A DNA stretch of 37,947 nucleotides from Kiloniellales bacterium. GTDB taxonomy: Bacteria > Pseudomonadota > Alphaproteobacteria > Kiloniellales > JAKSBE01. The stretch lies in contig JAKSBE010000185.1 of assembly GCA_022361275.1 (NCBI GenBank), positions 1 through 37,947 on the forward strand, given 5' to 3'. Position numbers and translations under genes: made by a program. Below the pieces are notes generated by a model, which saw only the letters and a list, made by a program, of their open reading frames with translations, was not told where the DNA came from and searched no databases. Below are positions 9,556 to 18,368 of the stretch, piece after piece. Each line of letters begins with the position of its first letter. Positions within the stretch are counted from its first letter, which is position 1.

Positions 9556-10640
9556 GCGGCCTGGACGGGCTGTTCCGCCTGCTGACCGAGAAGGGCGGCA
9601 CCCGTTACGGCAACGAAGCGGTGAGCCAGCTCGAGCACGCCCTGCAGTGCGCGGCCCTGGCGGAGGAGCACCAGGCTTCGGACAGTCTGATCGTAGCCGC
9701 TTTGCTCCACGACATCGGCCATCTTTCGAGCGGCGACGCGGGTCTGGCGGCACGCGGCGAGGATGCCGGGCACGAGATCGTGGGTGCGGCGCTGCTCAGC
9801 CGTTTCTTCGGGCCCGAGGTGACCGAGCCGGTGCGCCTCCACGTCGCGGCCAAGCGCTACCTCTGCGCGACCGAGGCCCGTTACGGCGCCTGCCTCTCCA
9901 AGGGCTCGGTCACCTCGCTGAAGGTGCAAGGCGGGCTGCTCAGTGCGGCCGAGATCGAGCGCTTCGCCAAGAAGACCTTCTTCGAGTCCGCGCTCGCCCT
10001 CAGGCGCTGGGACGATGCCGCCAAGATGCCGGGCGCCCGGACCCCCGGCCTCAAGTCCTATCAGGCCCTGGCCGAGCAGCTTTCCCGCGGCTGGCGGCAG
10101 GGACGGTTGATCCTGGTCGTGGGGCCCAGCGGCGCCGGCAAGGACACCCTGATCGCTGCCGCGCGCGAGTGCCTGGCGAACGACTCCCGCTTTCACTTCC
10201 CCCTGCGGGTCGTGACCCGCGACGGCGACGCCGCGCGCGAGATCCATGACAGTGTGACCGAAGTGCAGTTCCGGCAGATGGAGGCGGCCGGCGCCTTCTG
10301 CCTTTCCTGGCAGGCGCACGGCCTGCACTACGGCATCCCGGCCTCGGTCACCGCGGCCCTGTCACGCGGCCATCGGGTGATCGTCAACGTGTCGCGCGGC
10401 GTCGTCGAAGGCGCCTGCACCCGCTTTCCCAACGTCTGGGTAATCCACGTGACCGCGGATCCCGCGGCGATCGCGGCCCGGCTGCAAGAGCGCTCGGGGA
10501 TGACCGAAGCGGACCATCGAGGCCGCCTCGCGCGGCGTGTCGCCTGGCCGCCCGCCGGGGCCAAGGTGACCGAGGTCAGAAACGACGGCCCTCTGGCCGA
10601 GAGCACGGCGCAGTTTCTCGACGTCATCACGGCCCTGTAG
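9552..10640 (+). CDS. phnN: Fusion: N-terminal PhnZ-family HD domain (aa ~1-180) + C-terminal PhnN ribose 1,5-bisphosphate phosphokinase (aa ~183-362)
   Basis: N-terminus: Y19xxE22, H29 (QLEH), H53-D54 (LLHD), H74 (GHEIVGA), H97 (HVAAKRYL), D154 (RRWD), the PhnZ ligand pattern; C-terminus: P-loop GPSGAGKDTL and PhnN-like sequence; no stop between. Confidence 0.9.
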   Translation: MSGLDGLFRLLTEKGGTRYGNEAVSQLEHALQCAALAEEHQASDSLIVAALLHDIGHLSSGDAGLAARGEDAGHEIVGAALLSRFFGPEVTEPVRLHVAAKRYLCATEARYGACLSKGSVTSLKVQGGLLSAAEIERFAKKTFFESALALRRWDDAAKMPGARTPGLKSYQALAEQLSRGWRQGRLILVVGPSGAGKDTLIAAARECLANDSRFHFPLRVVTRDGDAAREIHDSVTEVQFRQMEAAGAFCLSWQAHGLHYGIPASVTAALSRGHRVIVNVSRGVVEGACTRFPNVWVIHVTADPAAIAARLQERSGMTEADHRGRLARRVAWPPAGAKVTEVRNDGPLAESTAQFLDVITAL

Positions 10641-10671
10641 TACGCCCCGGGCGTCCCGCATCGGGCTGCTC

Positions 10672-10685
10672 TTGATCTCGCTCAA
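10672..10685. promoter_or_regulatory. FNR/FixK-like box (anaerobox) upstream of the hydrogenase operon
   Basis: TTGATCTCGCTCAA versus TTGAT-N4-ATCAA, one mismatch; 72 bp before the GTG start of the beta subunit. Confidence 0.5.
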
Positions 10686-10757
10686 TTCCCGCTGCGGGCG
10701 GCTGTGCGAAACAGAGCCTCGCCGTCTCCGATCGAGGGCAGAAAGGAAGGCGCCGCC

Positions 10758-11891
10758 GTGGGCCGTGCCGTCGTCATACCGCATCAGGGTCTCGACGACC
10801 TGATCAGCCTCCTGAAGGCCCAGGGCTATCAGGTCTGGGGCGCCCGGGAGACCGACGGGGCGCTCGAACTGGGGCCCATCGCGGCGGCCGCCGACCTGCC
10901 CCGCGGCCGGATCGAGGCCGCCGAGGCCGGTACGGTGCGTCTCGTCGACGGGCCGCGTGACGCCGTCTTCGACCATACGCTGCCCATGCAGGGGCTGAAG
11001 CGGGCCGTCTATCCGGCCCAGGAGCGGCTCTACAGGACGGGTCCCGACCTGCTGACGGAGGCGGAGCCGGTCGAAGCGCCGCCTACGGCCGTCCTCGGCG
11101 TCCGTCCTTGCGACCTGGCCGCCCTGGACACCCTGACGGCGGTCTTCGAGGGCGGGCCCTTCGTCGACACCCGCGTCCGGCAGCGGCGGGAGGCCCTGCT
11201 GCTGATCGCCGTCAACTGCATGCGGCCCGCCGCCACCTGCTTCTGCGCCTCGATGGGCACGGGCCCGCGGGCGGAGGGCGGCTTCGACCTGGCGATCGAC
11301 GAGCTCATCGAAGCCGAACGCCACGTCTTCGTCGTCACGGCGGGCAGCGCGCGGGGGCGAGAGATCCTGGATCAGCTGCCGGGAGAGCCCGCCGGCGAGG
11401 CCGACCTGCAGGCGGCGCGAGCGGGCTCCCGGGCCTGCGCGGAAGCCCAGCAGCGGCGCATGGCCGGGGATGCCGAAGCGGTGCTGAAGCGCAGCTACGA
11501 TCACCCCCATTGGGCGGCGGTGGCCGAGCGTTGCCTGAGCTGCGCCAACTGCACCATGGTCTGTCCGACCTGCTTCTGCGGGACGGTCGAGGACCGCTCC
11601 TCCCTCGACGGCGCCGAGGCCGAGCGCTGGCGCCGCTGGGACAGCTGCTTCACCCTGGACTTCAGCTACCTGCACGGCGGCGCCGTGCGGAACGAAACCG
11701 CCTCGCGCTATCGGCAGTGGATCACCCACAAGCTGGCGCATTGGCACGACCAGTTCGGCCGCTCCGGCTGCGTCGGCTGCGGGCGCTGCATCGGATGGTG
11801 CCCGGTGGGCATCGACATCACGGCCGAAGTAAGGGCCCTGGCCGCCGGGGACCCGGCCGCGGGCGGCTTGCGGAGGACGGCCGATGGCTGA
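10758..11891 (+). CDS. hydB: Group 3b-like [NiFe] hydrogenase / sulfhydrogenase beta subunit (two 4Fe-4S clusters)
   Basis: [17 protein letters not shown] and [20 protein letters not shown] start at 10758 with RBS aaggaagg. Confidence 0.85.
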   Translation: MGRAVVIPHQGLDDLISLLKAQGYQVWGARETDGALELGPIAAAADLPRGRIEAAEAGTVRLVDGPRDAVFDHTLPMQGLKRAVYPAQERLYRTGPDLLTEAEPVEAPPTAVLGVRPCDLAALDTLTAVFEGGPFVDTRVRQRREALLLIAVNCMRPAATCFCASMGTGPRAEGGFDLAIDELIEAERHVFVVTAGSARGREILDQLPGEPAGEADLQAARAGSRACAEAQQRRMAGDAEAVLKRSYDHPHWAAVAERCLSCANCTMVCPTCFCGTVEDRSSLDGAEAERWRRWDSCFTLDFSYLHGGAVRNETASRYRQWITHKLAHWHDQFGRSGCVGCGRCIGWCPVGIDITAEVRALAAGDPAAGGLRRTADG

Positions 11892-12378
11892 CGGCAAGAT
11901 CAAATCGATGGCCGACATCCTGGCCGCCCATCCGCTCTTCGAGGGGCTCGACCCCCAGATCACGGACCTGCTCGGCGGCTGCGCGGGGAACGCCCACTTC
12001 GCCAACGGCGCCTACCTCTTCAAGGCCGACCAGCCGGCGGACGCCTTCTACCTGCTGCGGGCGGGCGACGTGGCGCTCGAGCTCTGCATGCCGGGGCGCG
12101 GCCGCATGACCGTCCAGACCGTGCATCCCGGCCACGTCGTCGGGGCGTCCTGGATCCTGCCGCCCTATCGCTGGCGCTTCGATGCGCGCGCCGTCGGCAC
12201 CGTCCGTGCCACCGGCATCGACGCCACTTGCCTGCGCGACAAGTGCGATGCCGATCCGCATCTGGGCTACCAGGTCATGCAGCGCTTCCTGCCGATCGTC
12301 GCGGAACGGCTGCAGACGACCCGCCTGCGGCTGCTGGATCTCTACGCCCCGCCGGCCGACGTAGGCCGCGCCCTATGA
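11884..12378 (+). CDS. Stand-alone cyclic nucleotide-binding-domain protein (no HTH visible)
   Basis: Crp-like CNBD ([50 protein letters not shown]); 164 aa ends without a DNA-binding domain; located inside the hydrogenase operon. Confidence 0.8.
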   Translation: MADGKIKSMADILAAHPLFEGLDPQITDLLGGCAGNAHFANGAYLFKADQPADAFYLLRAGDVALELCMPGRGRMTVQTVHPGHVVGASWILPPYRWRFDARAVGTVRATGIDATCLRDKCDADPHLGYQVMQRFLPIVAERLQTTRLRLLDLYAPPADVGRAL

Positions 12379-13238
12379 CGCTTGCCGCCGGCGAAAGCGC
12401 CCCGGCGCCGCCAGTCGAGGCCGGCATGCTGCCGCGACCCTTCGAGGTCCGCGCGCGGCGGCCCGAGCTGGCGGACTGCGTGACTCTAGAGATGGCGGCG
12501 CTGGACGGCGGGCCCCTCGGCTTCGCCCCCGGGCAGTTCACGATGCTCTACGCGCACGGTGTCGGCGAGGTCGCAATCAGCATCTCCGGCAACCCGGCCG
12601 AGACCGACACTCTGGTCCAGACCATCCGTGCCGTCGGCGCGGTCTCCGGCGCGCTCTGCGGCCTGACGGAAGGGCAGAGGCTCGGCGTCCGCGGGCCGCT
12701 GGGCACGGCCTGGCCGGTGGAGCGCGCCCTGGGCAAGCATCTGATGATCGTCGCCGGCGGTCTCGGCCTCGCGCCGACGCGGCCGATCATCTACTGGGCG
12801 CTCGCCAACCGCGAGCGGCTCAAGGGCATCGAGATCGTCTATGGGACGCGCTCGCCCGACCAGATCCTCTATCCGCAGCAGCTGCTCGGCTGGTCGACCA
12901 CCGAGGGCCTGCGCGTCGGCGTGACCGTGGACCGGGCCGCCGACGACTGGACCGGGCGGGTCGGCGTGGTGACCGACCTGGTGCCCGCGATGCTGCGCGA
13001 TCCGGCCGAGACCGTGGCGATGGTCTGCGGGCCGGAGATCATGATGCGCTTCGCCGCCCAGGCCCTGGCCGCGGCGGGCGTGCCGCAGGACGACATCCAT
13101 TTGTCCCTGGAGCGCAACATGAAGTGCGGCATCGGCTGGTGCGGGCACTGCCAGCTCGGGCCGCATCTGCTCTGCCGAGACGGACCGGTCTTCCCCTACC
13201 CGGCGGTCCGTGATCTCATGACGGTGTGGGAGCTTTGA
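12375..13238 (+). CDS. hydG: Group 3b-like hydrogenase gamma subunit (FAD/NAD(P)-binding, 2Fe-2S)
   Basis: [16 protein letters not shown] and C-terminal [30 protein letters not shown] at 12375 overlaps the upstream stop. Confidence 0.88.
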   Translation: MTLAAGESAPAPPVEAGMLPRPFEVRARRPELADCVTLEMAALDGGPLGFAPGQFTMLYAHGVGEVAISISGNPAETDTLVQTIRAVGAVSGALCGLTEGQRLGVRGPLGTAWPVERALGKHLMIVAGGLGLAPTRPIIYWALANRERLKGIEIVYGTRSPDQILYPQQLLGWSTTEGLRVGVTVDRAADDWTGRVGVVTDLVPAMLRDPAETVAMVCGPEIMMRFAAQALAAAGVPQDDIHLSLERNMKCGIGWCGHCQLGPHLLCRDGPVFPYPAVRDLMTVWEL

Positions 13239-13240
13239 GG

Positions 13241-14023
13241 ATGAAGCCCGGAGGGACCAAGCCCAGGCTGGCGGTCTGGAAGTTCTCGAGCTGCGACGGC
13301 TGCCAGCTCACCTTGCTGGACTGCGAGGACGAGCTGCTGGACATCGCCGAGGCCGTGGACATCGCCTACTTCCTGGAAGCCACGCGGACCACGCGGGCCG
13401 GCCCCTACGACATCTCCCTGGTCGAAGGCTCGATCTCGACCGCGCGCGAGGTCGAGCGCATCCAGGAGATCCGCCGCGACAGCGAGCTCCTGATCACCAT
13501 CGGCGCCTGCGCCACGGCGGGCGGCATCCAGGCGCTGCGCAACAGCCTCGATCACGACGCGCTCAGGGCTTCGGTCTATCCGAGTCCGCAGTTCATCGAC
13601 GCGCTGGCGACCTCGACGCCGATCGCCGACCACGTCGCGGTCGACTACGAGCTGCGCGGCTGCCCGATCGACAAGTCCCAGCTGCTCGAGGCGCTCTCAG
13701 CCCTGCTCAAGGGCCGGAAGCCGACCATCCCCGACTACAGCCAATGCACCGAGTGCAAGCTGGCCGGCACGGCCTGCGTCATGGTGGCGAAGGGCATTCC
13801 CTGCCTGGGACCGGTCACCCAGGGCGGCTGCGGCAATCTCTGTCCCAAGGTCGGCCGCGGCTGCTACGGCTGCTTCGGTCCCAAGGAAGGCGCCAACACC
13901 GCGGCGCTGGCGGCGGAGCTCGCCGCCCTGGGCGCGGAGCCGCGGACGATCCGGGATCTCTTCGGCGGCTTCACGGCCGGCGCCCCGGCCTTCGCCGAGG
14001 AGCGACGCCGCCATGAGCGATAG
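13241..14023 (+). CDS. hydD: Group 3b-like hydrogenase delta (small) subunit
   Basis: [31 protein letters not shown], and cysteine-rich C-terminal cluster motifs. Confidence 0.9.
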   Translation: MKPGGTKPRLAVWKFSSCDGCQLTLLDCEDELLDIAEAVDIAYFLEATRTTRAGPYDISLVEGSISTAREVERIQEIRRDSELLITIGACATAGGIQALRNSLDHDALRASVYPSPQFIDALATSTPIADHVAVDYELRGCPIDKSQLLEALSALLKGRKPTIPDYSQCTECKLAGTACVMVAKGIPCLGPVTQGGCGNLCPKVGRGCYGCFGPKEGANTAALAAELAALGAEPRTIRDLFGGFTAGAPAFAEERRRHER

Positions 14024-15308
14024 CACCCGCACCATCCAGGTCGAGGCGCTCGCCCGAGTCGAAGGGGAGGGACGCTTCAAGGTCCGGCTGGAGGACGGCA
14101 AGGTGGTCCGCTCGGAGTTCAGCATCTTCGAGCCGCCGCGCTACTTCGAGGGCCTGCTGCGCGGCCGCTCCTTCCGGGACGCCCCGGACGTCACCTCGCG
14201 GATCTGCGGCATCTGTCCGATCGCCTACATCATGGGAGCGAGCCAGGCGATGGAAGACGCGCTCGGCTGGCAGGTCCCGCGGCCGATCGTCGACCTGCGC
14301 CGGCTGATCTATTGCGGCGAATGGATTCAGAGCCACGTCCTCCACACCCACCTGCTGCACGCGCCGGACTTCCTCGGCCTGCAGGACTCGATCCAGCTCG
14401 CCCAGTCGAACCGCAGCCTGGTCGAGAACGGCCTCGCCGCCAAGAAGACCGGCAACCGCCTGATGGAGGTGATCGGCGGCCGCAGCGTGCATCCGGTCAA
14501 CACCCGGGTCGGCGGCTTCTACCGCGCCCCTGCGGCCGAAGCGGTGCGGGCGCTGATCCCGGAGCTGGAGCGCGGCGAGGCGCTTTCCGTCGCCGCGCTG
14601 GAGGCCTTCGCCGGCTTCGACTTCCCCGACCTCGAGATGGACTATCTCTTCGTCGCCCTGCGCCACGAGGCCGATTATCCGATCGCCGAGGGACGGGTCG
14701 TCTCCTCGGCCGGCCTCGACATCGGCGTCGAGGCTTTTCCCGAGCACTTCGAGGAGCACCAGGTTCCGCACTCCAATGCCCTGCAAGGCGCGACCCTCGA
14801 CGGCCGGCCCTACCTCGTCGGCCCGCTGGCCCGCTTCAACCTCAACGCCGACCGCCTGCCTGCGGATATCCTGGGCCTGGCCGAGAAGGCCGGGCTCGCA
14901 CCGGACTGCCGCAATCCCTTCAAGAGCCTGCTCGCCCGCCAGGTCGAGGTGATCTACGCCTTCCGGGAAGCGGCCCGGCTGGCCCGCGCCTATACCCCAC
15001 CCGAGCCCGGCTTCGTCGAGGGCCCGCTGCGCGCCGGGGTCGGCCACGGCATCACCGAGGCGCCCCGCGGCATCTGCTACCACCGCTACGAGATCGCCGA
15101 GGACGGCGCCATCCTCGCCGCCACCATCGTGCCGCCGACCTCGCAGAACCAGCGGCAGATCGAGCTCGATCTGGTGGGCACGGTCGAGCGCTTCCACGAC
15201 CTGGACGACGAGGCCCTGCAATGGCGCTGCGAGCAGGCGATCCGCAACTACGATCCCTGCATCTCCTGCGCGACCCATTTCCTGACGCTGGATGTCGAGC
15301 GCGCCTGA
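14013..15308 (+). CDS. hydA: Group 3b-like [NiFe] hydrogenase alpha (large) subunit
   Basis: NiFe ligand motifs RICGICP and DPCISCATH; 431 aa. Confidence 0.93.
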   Translation: MSDSTRTIQVEALARVEGEGRFKVRLEDGKVVRSEFSIFEPPRYFEGLLRGRSFRDAPDVTSRICGICPIAYIMGASQAMEDALGWQVPRPIVDLRRLIYCGEWIQSHVLHTHLLHAPDFLGLQDSIQLAQSNRSLVENGLAAKKTGNRLMEVIGGRSVHPVNTRVGGFYRAPAAEAVRALIPELERGEALSVAALEAFAGFDFPDLEMDYLFVALRHEADYPIAEGRVVSSAGLDIGVEAFPEHFEEHQVPHSNALQGATLDGRPYLVGPLARFNLNADRLPADILGLAEKAGLAPDCRNPFKSLLARQVEVIYAFREAARLARAYTPPEPGFVEGPLRAGVGHGITEAPRGICYHRYEIAEDGAILAATIVPPTSQNQRQIELDLVGTVERFHDLDDEALQWRCEQAIRNYDPCISCATHFLTLDVERA

Positions 15309-15786
15309 CAGCGGGATCATCATCGGCCTCGGCCATGCCGAACGGCGGGACGACGGCGCCGGCCCCTATGTCGCTCGAGCCCTGGAGGAACGCGGCCTGC
15401 CGGCCGTGGTGCACCAGGGCGAGGGCAGCGGCCTGCTCGATCTCTGGGCCTTCCGGCCCGCCTGCATCGTCATCGACGCCATCTCGGGGGCTGAAGCGCC
15501 GGGCCGCCTGCGCGTCTTCACCGGCCACGATGACCCGGCCTTCCAACGCGCAGGCTTCGTTCATTCGACCCACCGCTTGGGCCTGCCGGAAGCCGTCGCC
15601 CTCGGCCGCGCGCTCGGCCGGATGCCGGAGCGCCTGGTCGTCGTCGGCATCGCCGGCGCCGCCTTCGGCTTCGGCGCCACGCTGTCGCCGCCGGTCGCCG
15701 CCGCGGCAGAGCGCCTGATCGACGTGCTGACCAGGGCGGAAGACGCCTTCGACGCGGATCTCCTGGTCGGTCTGAGCCGCTTTTGA
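15292..15786 (+). CDS. Hydrogenase maturation endopeptidase (HycI/HyaD-like)
   Basis: GLGHAERRDDGAGPYVARAL matches the G-x-G-N-x3-x-DDG-x-G-P type motif; follows the large subunit. Confidence 0.85.
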   Translation: MSSAPDSGIIIGLGHAERRDDGAGPYVARALEERGLPAVVHQGEGSGLLDLWAFRPACIVIDAISGAEAPGRLRVFTGHDDPAFQRAGFVHSTHRLGLPEAVALGRALGRMPERLVVVGIAGAAFGFGATLSPPVAAAAERLIDVLTRAEDAFDADLLVGLSRF

Positions 15787-15795
15787 TCGTATGCG

Positions 15796-15897
15796 TCAGG
15801 CCCCGGCGTGGCGGCGGTGCCAGAGCCGGTCGGCCACCACGGCGGCAAGGGTCAGGGCGAGCGCCGCGGCCAGTGACCTGTCCCCCCAACCGGTCAT
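15796..15897 (-). CDS. Putative 33-aa single-TM micro-protein, ATGA-coupled to the GH65 gene
   Basis: MTGWGDRSLAAALALTLAAVVADRLWHRRHAGA*; ATG (15897-15895) overlaps the GH65 TGA (15896-15894); AGGG about 5 nt upstream. Confidence 0.4.
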   Translation of the reverse strand: MTGWGDRSLAAALALTLAAVVADRLWHRRHAGA

Positions 15898-18368
15898 TCA
15901 CCCTGAGAGTGCGAGGATCCCGACGAGGGTTTCGCCTGCTCGCCACCGCCGCGCCGCTTCTGATGGACCAGACGGAACGCGTAGCGTTGTCCCGGGCTGA
16001 TCTCGCGCACGTGGCCGCGGTAGGCGATCGTGATCGGGTGCGCCGTGAAGGGCCGGCTGGAGACGCAGAGCGTGTCGTGGGTCACCTCGAGATCCAGGGT
16101 CTGCCCGCGGTAGCGGACCGTGGTCTTGAGACGGGTCAGTTCGTCCGGCAGCCGCGGATTGAAGGTCAGCACGTTGGCCCGCGGTTCGATACCGGTGTAG
16201 CAGCGCTGGATCAGATCGACCGTGCCGGCCATGGCGCCGAGGTGGACCCCCTCCCTGGTCGTCCCGCCCTGCAGGTCGGCGATGTCGCTGTCCAGGGCCT
16301 GGGAGAAGAGCTCCCAGGAGCGCGGCCGGTCGGCACGCGCCAGCACCCAGGCATGGGTGACCCAGCTCAGGGTCGAGCCGTGAGAGGTGCGCTGGACGTA
16401 GTACTGTATGGTGTCGTGAATGGTGGCGGGATTGAAGTCATAGCCCAGGCGCTCGAAGATCTCCGTCAGCTGTTCTGCGGAAAAGAGAAAGAACAGCATG
16501 ATGACGTCGGCCTGCTTCGAGACCTTGTAGAGGTTGGGATCGGTGCCTTCGCCCTCCAGGATTCGATCCAATCGCTGGATGTCCCCGTACTTCTTCCGGT
16601 AGCCCGCCCAATCGAACTCCTTCAGCTTCTCGTAGCCTTCGAATTGGCTGATGACGCCGTCGTACAAGGGAATGGTCAGGTTGCGGCTGATATCGTCCCA
16701 GGTGTCGAGCTCCTCCGAACTCAGCTCGAGCTGGTCGCAGAGTTCCCGGCGCCGGCTGTCGGGCAGCAGCTCAAGGGCGTCGAGCGCCCGGCTCAGCGTC
16801 CAGGCGACCATGACGTTGGTATAGGCGTTGTTGTCCAGGCCGCCTTCCGTCGTCGGATCCTTGCCTGGGTAGGCGGTGTGGAACTCGTCCGGCCCCATGA
16901 CACCGCGGATCGCATAGCGTCCGTTGGCCTCGTCATGGCTGGCGATGCTCGCCCAGAAGCGCGCGATCTCCAGCATCAGTTCGGCGCCGAAGTCGTAGAG
17001 GAACTCACGGTCCTCGGTGACCTCGTAGTACTGCCAGACGTTGAACGCGATGGCCACGTTGACGTGGCGCTGGCGCTGCGAATCGTCGGAGATCCAGCGC
17101 CCCGACATCGGGTTGAGGTGCAGCTTCTGGCTTTCTTCGCGGCCGTCGCTGCCGCTTTGCCAGGGAAACATCGCGCCACGGAGCCCGGCTTCTCGCGCGG
17201 CCCGGCGTGCCGCCCCGAGCCTCCGGTAGCGATAGCGCAGCAGCGACCGGGTCAGGACCGGCTTGCGCAGGTTGAGGTAGGGGAAGATGAAGAGCTCGTC
17301 CCACATGACGTGGCCGCGATAGGCCTCCCCGCTCCAGCCGCGCGGCGGCATCCCGATGTCGAGGTCGACGGAATGGATCGAGATCGTCTGCAGAATGTGG
17401 AAGATGTGCAGGCGCAGCTTCAGGCCCACGTGATGATCGGCCGTGGTCTCGATCTCGATCCCGCACTCTTCCCAGAGATGGGACCAGGCGCGCCGGTGCG
17501 CTTCGAGCAGCCTGTCGAAGGACTCGGCGTGGCCGAGCAGATCGATCGCGGCCAGCCCCGGTTCCGAGATGGCCTCGTCGTGGGAGGTGTAGAGCGCGAT
17601 CACCTTCTCCGCTGCGACCTCTCGTCCTTCCTCGGCGTCGAAGGCGATGTCCTGGGCGATGAAATCGGGCAGCCGCTCCAGGCGGCGCTCGTCGGGCAAA
17701 GGCTTTCCGTCCCGCCGAAGCCGTGTGCGCGCGGCTTCGACGATCTCGCGCCGGCACTGGACCATCCGACTGCGGAGCAGGATCGTGTCGTCCTCGGTCT
17801 GCGCGGTCTCCAGGGTCTCGAGATGCCGGCGGTTCAGCTCGCGGTAGCGGGGCACGCCGTCGTTGATGACGCCGCCGTCGATCGCCGAGCGGAGGGTCAT
17901 GCGGCCCGACCAGTTTTCCGGCGTGAGGCGCAGCTCGATGGCCGCCAAGTGCGGATCGGCCATGGAGACCAGCCGGCGTTCCTTCCAGAGCGTCGTTCTG
18001 CCCTGCGGATCCCGCAGGCGGAAAGAGCGGGAAAGCAGACCCTGCCGCAGGTCGAGCTCCTGCTCGTAGTCCAGGTGCTCGACCTCGCCCGGACGCAGCC
18101 ATGGCCCGTCCTCGATGCGGATCACCAGAGGCAGCCAGTTGGGAATGTTGACCAGGTCCTCGCTCTCGATCTCGCGGCCGGCGATCTCGCTGGTCAGCCG
18201 GTTGTAGCCACCGGCCAGATAGGTGCCGGGGTAGTGAACCTCGTCGGCCACCGCGTTCGGCGCCGCGCCGCGCGTGGCGAAGTAGCCGTTGCCCAGGGTG
18301 CAGAGGGTCTCCCGCAGGCCCTCGAGCTGCGGATCGTAGCCGTCGTAGCGCAGACGCCAATCGCTCAT
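15894..18368 (-). CDS. Glycoside hydrolase family 65 (trehalose/maltose/kojibiose phosphorylase-like)
   Basis: N-terminal LGNGYFATRG, central GEAYRGHVMWDELFIFPYL, MFPWQSGSDGREESQ, catalytic-acid region GVMGPDEFHTAYPG, VDNNAYTN-like LDNNAYTNVM. Confidence 0.9.
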   Translation of the reverse strand: MSDWRLRYDGYDPQLEGLRETLCTLGNGYFATRGAAPNAVADEVHYPGTYLAGGYNRLTSEIAGREIESEDLVNIPNWLPLVIRIEDGPWLRPGEVEHLDYEQELDLRQGLLSRSFRLRDPQGRTTLWKERRLVSMADPHLAAIELRLTPENWSGRMTLRSAIDGGVINDGVPRYRELNRRHLETLETAQTEDDTILLRSRMVQCRREIVEAARTRLRRDGKPLPDERRLERLPDFIAQDIAFDAEEGREVAAEKVIALYTSHDEAISEPGLAAIDLLGHAESFDRLLEAHRRAWSHLWEECGIEIETTADHHVGLKLRLHIFHILQTISIHSVDLDIGMPPRGWSGEAYRGHVMWDELFIFPYLNLRKPVLTRSLLRYRYRRLGAARRAAREAGLRGAMFPWQSGSDGREESQKLHLNPMSGRWISDDSQRQRHVNVAIAFNVWQYYEVTEDREFLYDFGAELMLEIARFWASIASHDEANGRYAIRGVMGPDEFHTAYPGKDPTTEGGLDNNAYTNVMVAWTLSRALDALELLPDSRRRELCDQLELSSEELDTWDDISRNLTIPLYDGVISQFEGYEKLKEFDWAGYRKKYGDIQRLDRILEGEGTDPNLYKVSKQADVIMLFFLFSAEQLTEIFERLGYDFNPATIHDTIQYYVQRTSHGSTLSWVTHAWVLARADRPRSWELFSQALDSDIADLQGGTTREGVHLGAMAGTVDLIQRCYTGIEPRANVLTFNPRLPDELTRLKTTVRYRGQTLDLEVTHDTLCVSSRPFTAHPITIAYRGHVREISPGQRYAFRLVHQKRRGGGEQAKPSSGSSHSQGE

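Noticed and set aside
9552-10106. HD domain as a generic HD-GYP/cyclic-di-nucleotide phosphodiesterase
   Set aside because: No GYP motif; the ligand and Tyr/Glu pattern matches the PhnZ-type oxygenase family better.
10362-12005. 547-aa minus-strand ORF
   Set aside because: Antisense to phnN and hydB; no recognisable domain.
11884-12378. CNBD protein as a Crp/Fnr transcription factor
   Set aside because: Protein ends after the CNBD and a short helix; no HTH sequence visible.
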